A stretch of DNA of 5,606 bases, from the NCBI GenBank assembly GCA_001399705.1, contig LJCR01000182.1, forward strand, positions 1 through 5,606, given 5' to 3'. The translations under genes and the position numbers were made by a program. Every line of letters begins with the position of its first letter. Position 1 is the first letter of the stretch. Positions 3,796-5,606 of the stretch are shown piece by piece. The notes below the pieces were generated by a model. It did no database searches. It was not told the origin of the DNA and worked only from the letters and a program-made list of their open reading frames with translations. The DNA is from Kouleothrix aurantiaca. Lineage in GTDB: Bacteria; Chloroflexota; Chloroflexia; Chloroflexales; Roseiflexaceae.

Positions 3796-3870
3796 AAGCA
3801 GGGAGTCAAGCCTGCGGGCGCAAGTGTATCACGCGCTTCCGTGGGCGTCAACGAGTGAAAGGGGCACGTG

Positions 3871-4770
3871 ATGTACGAGGATAACTTACCCCCACCACCA
3901 CGCAACAGCCGTGCGGCCCAGCGCGCGGCTGCGCAAGACAACCGGCGCAATGGTCGAAATAGGCGGGATTCCGCGCTCACCGATCCGGATGCCACGCTCC
4001 GGCGATTCAGCCGCATCTCTGCGGAGTTAGATCCTGCGGCCCATCGCCATATTCCGCTTGCTCCCTTTGTGATCTGTATTTCCGCTGCGGTGCTCCTGAT
4101 CGGATTCATGAATGTCGGTGGCTTCCCCGTGACCCCACCACCGTTGGCTGCATTCACCACCGCCGCGCCACACGCCCAGATCGTACTCGCCGATGTGGTG
4201 GCACCCGTGCCAAGCGCCCGACCGACTGCGGCCGGCGCGAGTGAGAATGCTGCGGCACCACTCATGCAGATTCCCACGATGGACGATGCCAGCATGCAGC
4301 CAGCCAATGGCGCGCTGATCCATCTGGACAGCCAGTCTGCCGAGCTGCTCAACCGCTGGGGCGGCGCGACCGGCGCGCTGTGCCAGGTGCGCCTGAGCGA
4401 CGGCCGGGAGCCGTGGGTACCCTGCTGGCGGATCGGGCAGCCCGACGCCACGCCGGCCCCAACTACCATTCCCGTTCCGACCAGTCCACCACCGCCGCCA
4501 CCCACGAATACGCCCGCGCCACCCTGTGCCAGTGCCAGCGGCATCCATGGGCAGTTCCAGCAGTGCGGGTGGGATCCTGGCTTGCAGGCGACGGTCGACG
4601 CGCAAGCCGGAGCAACGTTGCACCTTGCGCCGCCGCCCACGGTGTGCGCCAGTTCCGGTCAGGTGCAGGTGTGCGGCGTCACTGGGCCAGCGACCCTGCA
4701 GAACCAAGCCGATACGCTGAATGCACAAACCGCAGCTGCGGCCCCGGCGCCGGCCCAAACAGTTCGTTGA
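3871..4770 (+). CDS. Membrane-anchored Pro/Cys-rich protein with a short SH3-like patch
   Basis: Start chosen at ATG 3871, with GGGG of AAAGGGG (3858-3864) 6 bases upstream; GTG 3868 is just before it. Length 299 residues. Residues 1-60 are cytoplasm-like and arginine-rich (RNSRAAQRAAAQDNRRNGRN). One membrane span follows at about 62-84 (LAPFVICISAAVLLIGF), so the rest is probably outside the membrane. The outer part has Ala/Pro linkers, then at 170-187 LCQVRLSDGREPWVPCW, which resembles a bacterial SH3-type strand pair with cysteines at 171 and 185. A proline run (205-211) leads to two modules with paired cysteines: C219/C232 and C259/C268, each beginning C-A-S and ending C-G. Three cysteine pairs suggest disulfides. 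The inferred role is a surface or envelope protein of the element, perhaps in attachment or transfer; no named family is recognised. A membrane anchor with the N-terminus inside is clear. Confidence 0.8.
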   Translation: MYEDNLPPPPRNSRAAQRAAAQDNRRNGRNRRDSALTDPDATLRRFSRISAELDPAAHRHIPLAPFVICISAAVLLIGFMNVGGFPVTPPPLAAFTTAAPHAQIVLADVVAPVPSARPTAAGASENAAAPLMQIPTMDDASMQPANGALIHLDSQSAELLNRWGGATGALCQVRLSDGREPWVPCWRIGQPDATPAPTTIPVPTSPPPPPPTNTPAPPCASASGIHGQFQQCGWDPGLQATVDAQAGATLHLAPPPTVCASSGQVQVCGVTGPATLQNQADTLNAQTAAAAPAPAQTVR

Positions 4771-4783
4771 AAGGAAGCACCGA

Positions 4784-4843
4784 ATGGAAGAGCAAAAGGA
4801 GAACTTCAATGTCAGCATATACAAGTATCGCAGAGCGCCTTGA
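4784..4843 (+). CDS. Possible 19-residue upstream peptide
   Basis: ATG 4784 has AGGAAG (4772-4777) at 6-base spacing and encodes MEEQKENFNVSIYKYRRAP before TGA 4841. It contains the ribosome binding site and overlaps the start of the 99-residue gene in another frame. It may be a leader that couples translation, or chance. Confidence 0.25.
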   Translation: MEEQKENFNVSIYKYRRAP

Positions 4844-5108
4844 AGACCAAACCCCGGAGGCTGGGGGCGCCGGCGCAGCTGGGATCATCACGACCGACCT
4901 TTTAGCACAATCGATTGAATACTATCGCGGGCGCGGCTTTGATCCAACGCGCTACAACATCACAGCGGCGGAAGCCACCAAAATCGCCGATTGGTATCGC
5001 CAGCAGCTGGTAAGTGCGGTGCAAGCCGGGGGCGGAACGATCCGGATTACCGGCCAGACAATCACCGCGCGCCTGATGGCGATCCGTGGTCTTGGTCGTG
5101 GAAATTAA
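4809..5108 (+). CDS. Hypothetical protein, 99 residues
   Basis: ATG 4809 follows AGGAG (4797-4801) at 7-base spacing; the stop is TAA 5106. The frame is open upstream but that part overlaps the previous gene out of frame and has no signal. Residues 18-27 are a Gly/Ala linker (EAGGAGAAGI). The following helices (residues 28-40 and 52-72: TTDLLAQSIEYYRGRG, TAAEATKIADWYRQQL) are amphipathic, and TIRITGQTITARLMAIRGLG forms a beta-rich basic end. No signal peptide, membrane segment or cysteine. It is 38 bases downstream of the membrane-anchored protein and probably co-transcribed, ending before a strong terminator. Partnership with that protein is inferred from position only. Confidence 0.75.
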   Translation: MSAYTSIAERLEDQTPEAGGAGAAGIITTDLLAQSIEYYRGRGFDPTRYNITAAEATKIADWYRQQLVSAVQAGGGTIRITGQTITARLMAIRGLGRGN

Positions 5109-5140
5109 GCGCAGAATTTGAATCCTACTTGTAAGCAACC

Positions 5141-5188
5141 ACACAACGCGCCCCGATCTGGTTTGGTTCGGGGCGCGTTGTGTCTTTT
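5141..5188. terminator. Strong, probably bidirectional terminator between convergent genes
   Basis: ACACAACGCGCCCCGA (5141-5156) pairs perfectly over 16 bases with TCGGGGCGCGTTGTGT (5168-5183), loop of 11, followed by CTTTT. It lies 32 bases after the stop of the plus-strand gene and directly beyond the stop of the minus-strand gene (5187), so it can serve both. Confidence 0.88.
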
Positions 5189-5447
5189 ATGGAATATTCG
5201 GATATTCGTGAACTGCTCCATTTATCTGATCCGGAACACGGCAAACACTGCGGATTTCCGCAACGCACATTTCGACATCAAGGACACCCTGATACGGATA
5301 GATTACCCCGGTGGCATCATCATAAATACCTACGGCGTAGATCTCGCCATGCTCATGATCATGCTCAAGTCTGCGCACGCATTCCGCGAGGGTTGGATAT
5401 GCATCTGATTCGCAGCTGAACCAGCGACTATAGACCGCGTGGAACAT
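5187..5447 (-). CDS. Hypothetical protein, 86 residues (minus strand)
   Basis: ATG at 5447 (minus) is preceded by GGAGAG (5458-5453) at 5-base spacing; TAA at 5189-5187 abuts the terminator hairpin. The product has a cysteine in a short aromatic N-terminus (SRWFSCES), an amphipathic helix (PTLAECVRRLEHDHEHG), two strands (EIYAVGIYD, GVIYPYQG) and a helix with two cysteines (C61, C69). Four cysteines and three closely spaced histidines/acidic residues (H29, H31, H33) could bind metal, but no standard motif is seen. No membrane segment. It is transcribed toward the plus-strand genes from a promoter embedded in 22-base repeats, suggesting it is regulated, perhaps by a protein binding those repeats. 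The family is not recognised. Confidence 0.7.
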   Translation of the reverse strand: MFHAVYSRWFSCESDAYPTLAECVRRLEHDHEHGEIYAVGIYDDATGVIYPYQGVLDVEMCVAEIRSVCRVPDQINGAVHEYPNIP

Positions 5448-5457
5448 ACCGACTCTC

Positions 5458-5513
5458 CATTGTCAACACGAACCCTGATCATTGTAAACACGAACCCTGA
5501 TCATTGTAAACAC
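5458..5513. repeat. 22-base direct repeats (2.5 copies), iteron- or operator-like
   Basis: Units begin at 5458, 5480 and 5502 with CATTGTMAACAC. The first two units (5458-5479, 5480-5501) differ by one base (C/A at the seventh position); the third is cut after 12 bases. A period of 22 puts the sites two helical turns apart, on one DNA face. The first unit overlaps the ribosome binding site of the minus-strand gene. Iterons, regulator operators, or the multiple terminal repeats of an IS21-type element end (units contain TGTnAACACGAACCCTGATC) are all possible; no transposase is visible. Confidence 0.85.
5481..5510 (-). promoter_or_regulatory. Promoter built from the 22-base repeats, for the minus-strand gene
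   Basis: On the minus strand TTTACA (5510-5505) is separated by 18 bases from TACAAT (5486-5481), giving a -35/-10 pair with one mismatch in each box. Predicted start is near 5474, about 27 bases before the ATG at 5447. Every unit carries TTTACAAT or TTGACAAT, so a protein bound to the repeats would cover the polymerase site. Confidence 0.55.
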
Positions 5514-5555
5514 ACCAAGGCCCGATCCTCGCTATGAGGATCGGGCCTTGGTGTG
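5511..5555. terminator. Perfect 20-bp hairpin
   Basis: CACACCAAGGCCCGATCCTC (5511-5530) pairs without mismatch with 5536-5555 around loop GCTAT. The T-content after it is modest on the plus strand (GTCTTCACTCT); on the minus strand TTTACA follows. It most likely insulates the repeat promoter from a minus-strand gene to the right. The remaining 5556-5606 holds no supportable gene. Confidence 0.65.
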
Positions 5556-5606
5556 GTCTTCACTCTACTCAACGCACCACGCAGCCATTTTGGGGCATGT
5601 CAGAAT

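Noticed and set aside
3609..4640. Long minus-strand open frame (343 codons) opposite rnhA and the membrane-anchored protein
   Set aside because: It is low-complexity Gly/Ala/Arg/Ser sequence created by the GC-rich codons of the plus-strand gene, has no ribosome binding site, and the plus strand has a clear membrane span and good start signal.
4027..4824. Second long minus-strand frame (265 codons)
   Set aside because: Antisense of the same gene, Arg/Gly/Trp-rich composition with no start signal and no recognisable domain.
5118..5408. Plus-strand frame of 96 codons
   Set aside because: It runs through the terminator hairpin and lies opposite the better supported minus-strand gene; no ribosome binding site.
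5458..5513. CRISPR array
   Set aside because: The 22-base units are directly abutting without spacers.
5569..5606. End of a minus-strand gene entering from the right
   Set aside because: About a dozen codons before a stop in two different frames are far too few to support a gene, although the adjacent 20-bp hairpin would suit its terminator.

Overview
The window looks like accessory DNA, most likely part of a plasmid or plasmid-derived element. It enters inside the C-terminal half of a ParM-like actin ATPase and is followed at once by a small ribbon-helix-helix protein of ParR type. GC content is moderately high. Ribosome binding sites are strong, one matching the 16S 3' end over 13 bases, and two promoters have textbook sigma-70 boxes. 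The host cannot be named from the sequence. The Cys/Pro-rich anchored protein with a short SH3-like patch makes me think of Chloroflexota, but that is a weak guess.

Layout. 2-866: the parM/parR-like partition pair, closed by an intrinsic terminator (936-973). 867-1397: a 531-base gene-free stretch packed with signals: the terminator, a first promoter (972-1001) feeding a 10-bp hairpin, an almost perfect second promoter (1136-1164) overlapped by TTGACAC half-sites, and a compact structured element (1223-1371) closed by a 16-bp stem. 1398-2134: two unrecognised genes (164 and 74 codons). 2131-2872: an odd stretch with a frame interrupted by an amber codon, a 45-residue membrane microprotein behind an extreme Shine-Dalgarno, a degenerate repeat, and a chain of micro-ORFs with overlapping stops and starts. 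2882-3775: a mini P-loop ATPase and an RNase HI, each preceded by a hairpin with the same 18-base core but different, still-pairing outer arms. 3871-5108: a membrane-anchored Pro/Cys-rich protein and a 99-residue hypothetical protein, ended by a strong terminator. 5187-5447 (minus strand): an 86-residue hypothetical protein whose promoter is built out of 22-base direct repeats (5458-5513). A 20-bp hairpin lies beyond it.

How it may work together (inference): partition genes, an RNase HI, a mini P-loop ATPase and repeat-embedded promoters fit a maintenance/accessory region of a plasmid or integrative element. Best candidates for something undescribed are the structured RNA under the very strong, operator-decorated promoter at 1136-1371, and the pair of hairpins with conserved core and exchanged arms around the P-loop gene. 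No replication initiator, integrase, transposase, toxin-antitoxin pair or CRISPR array is recognisable here.
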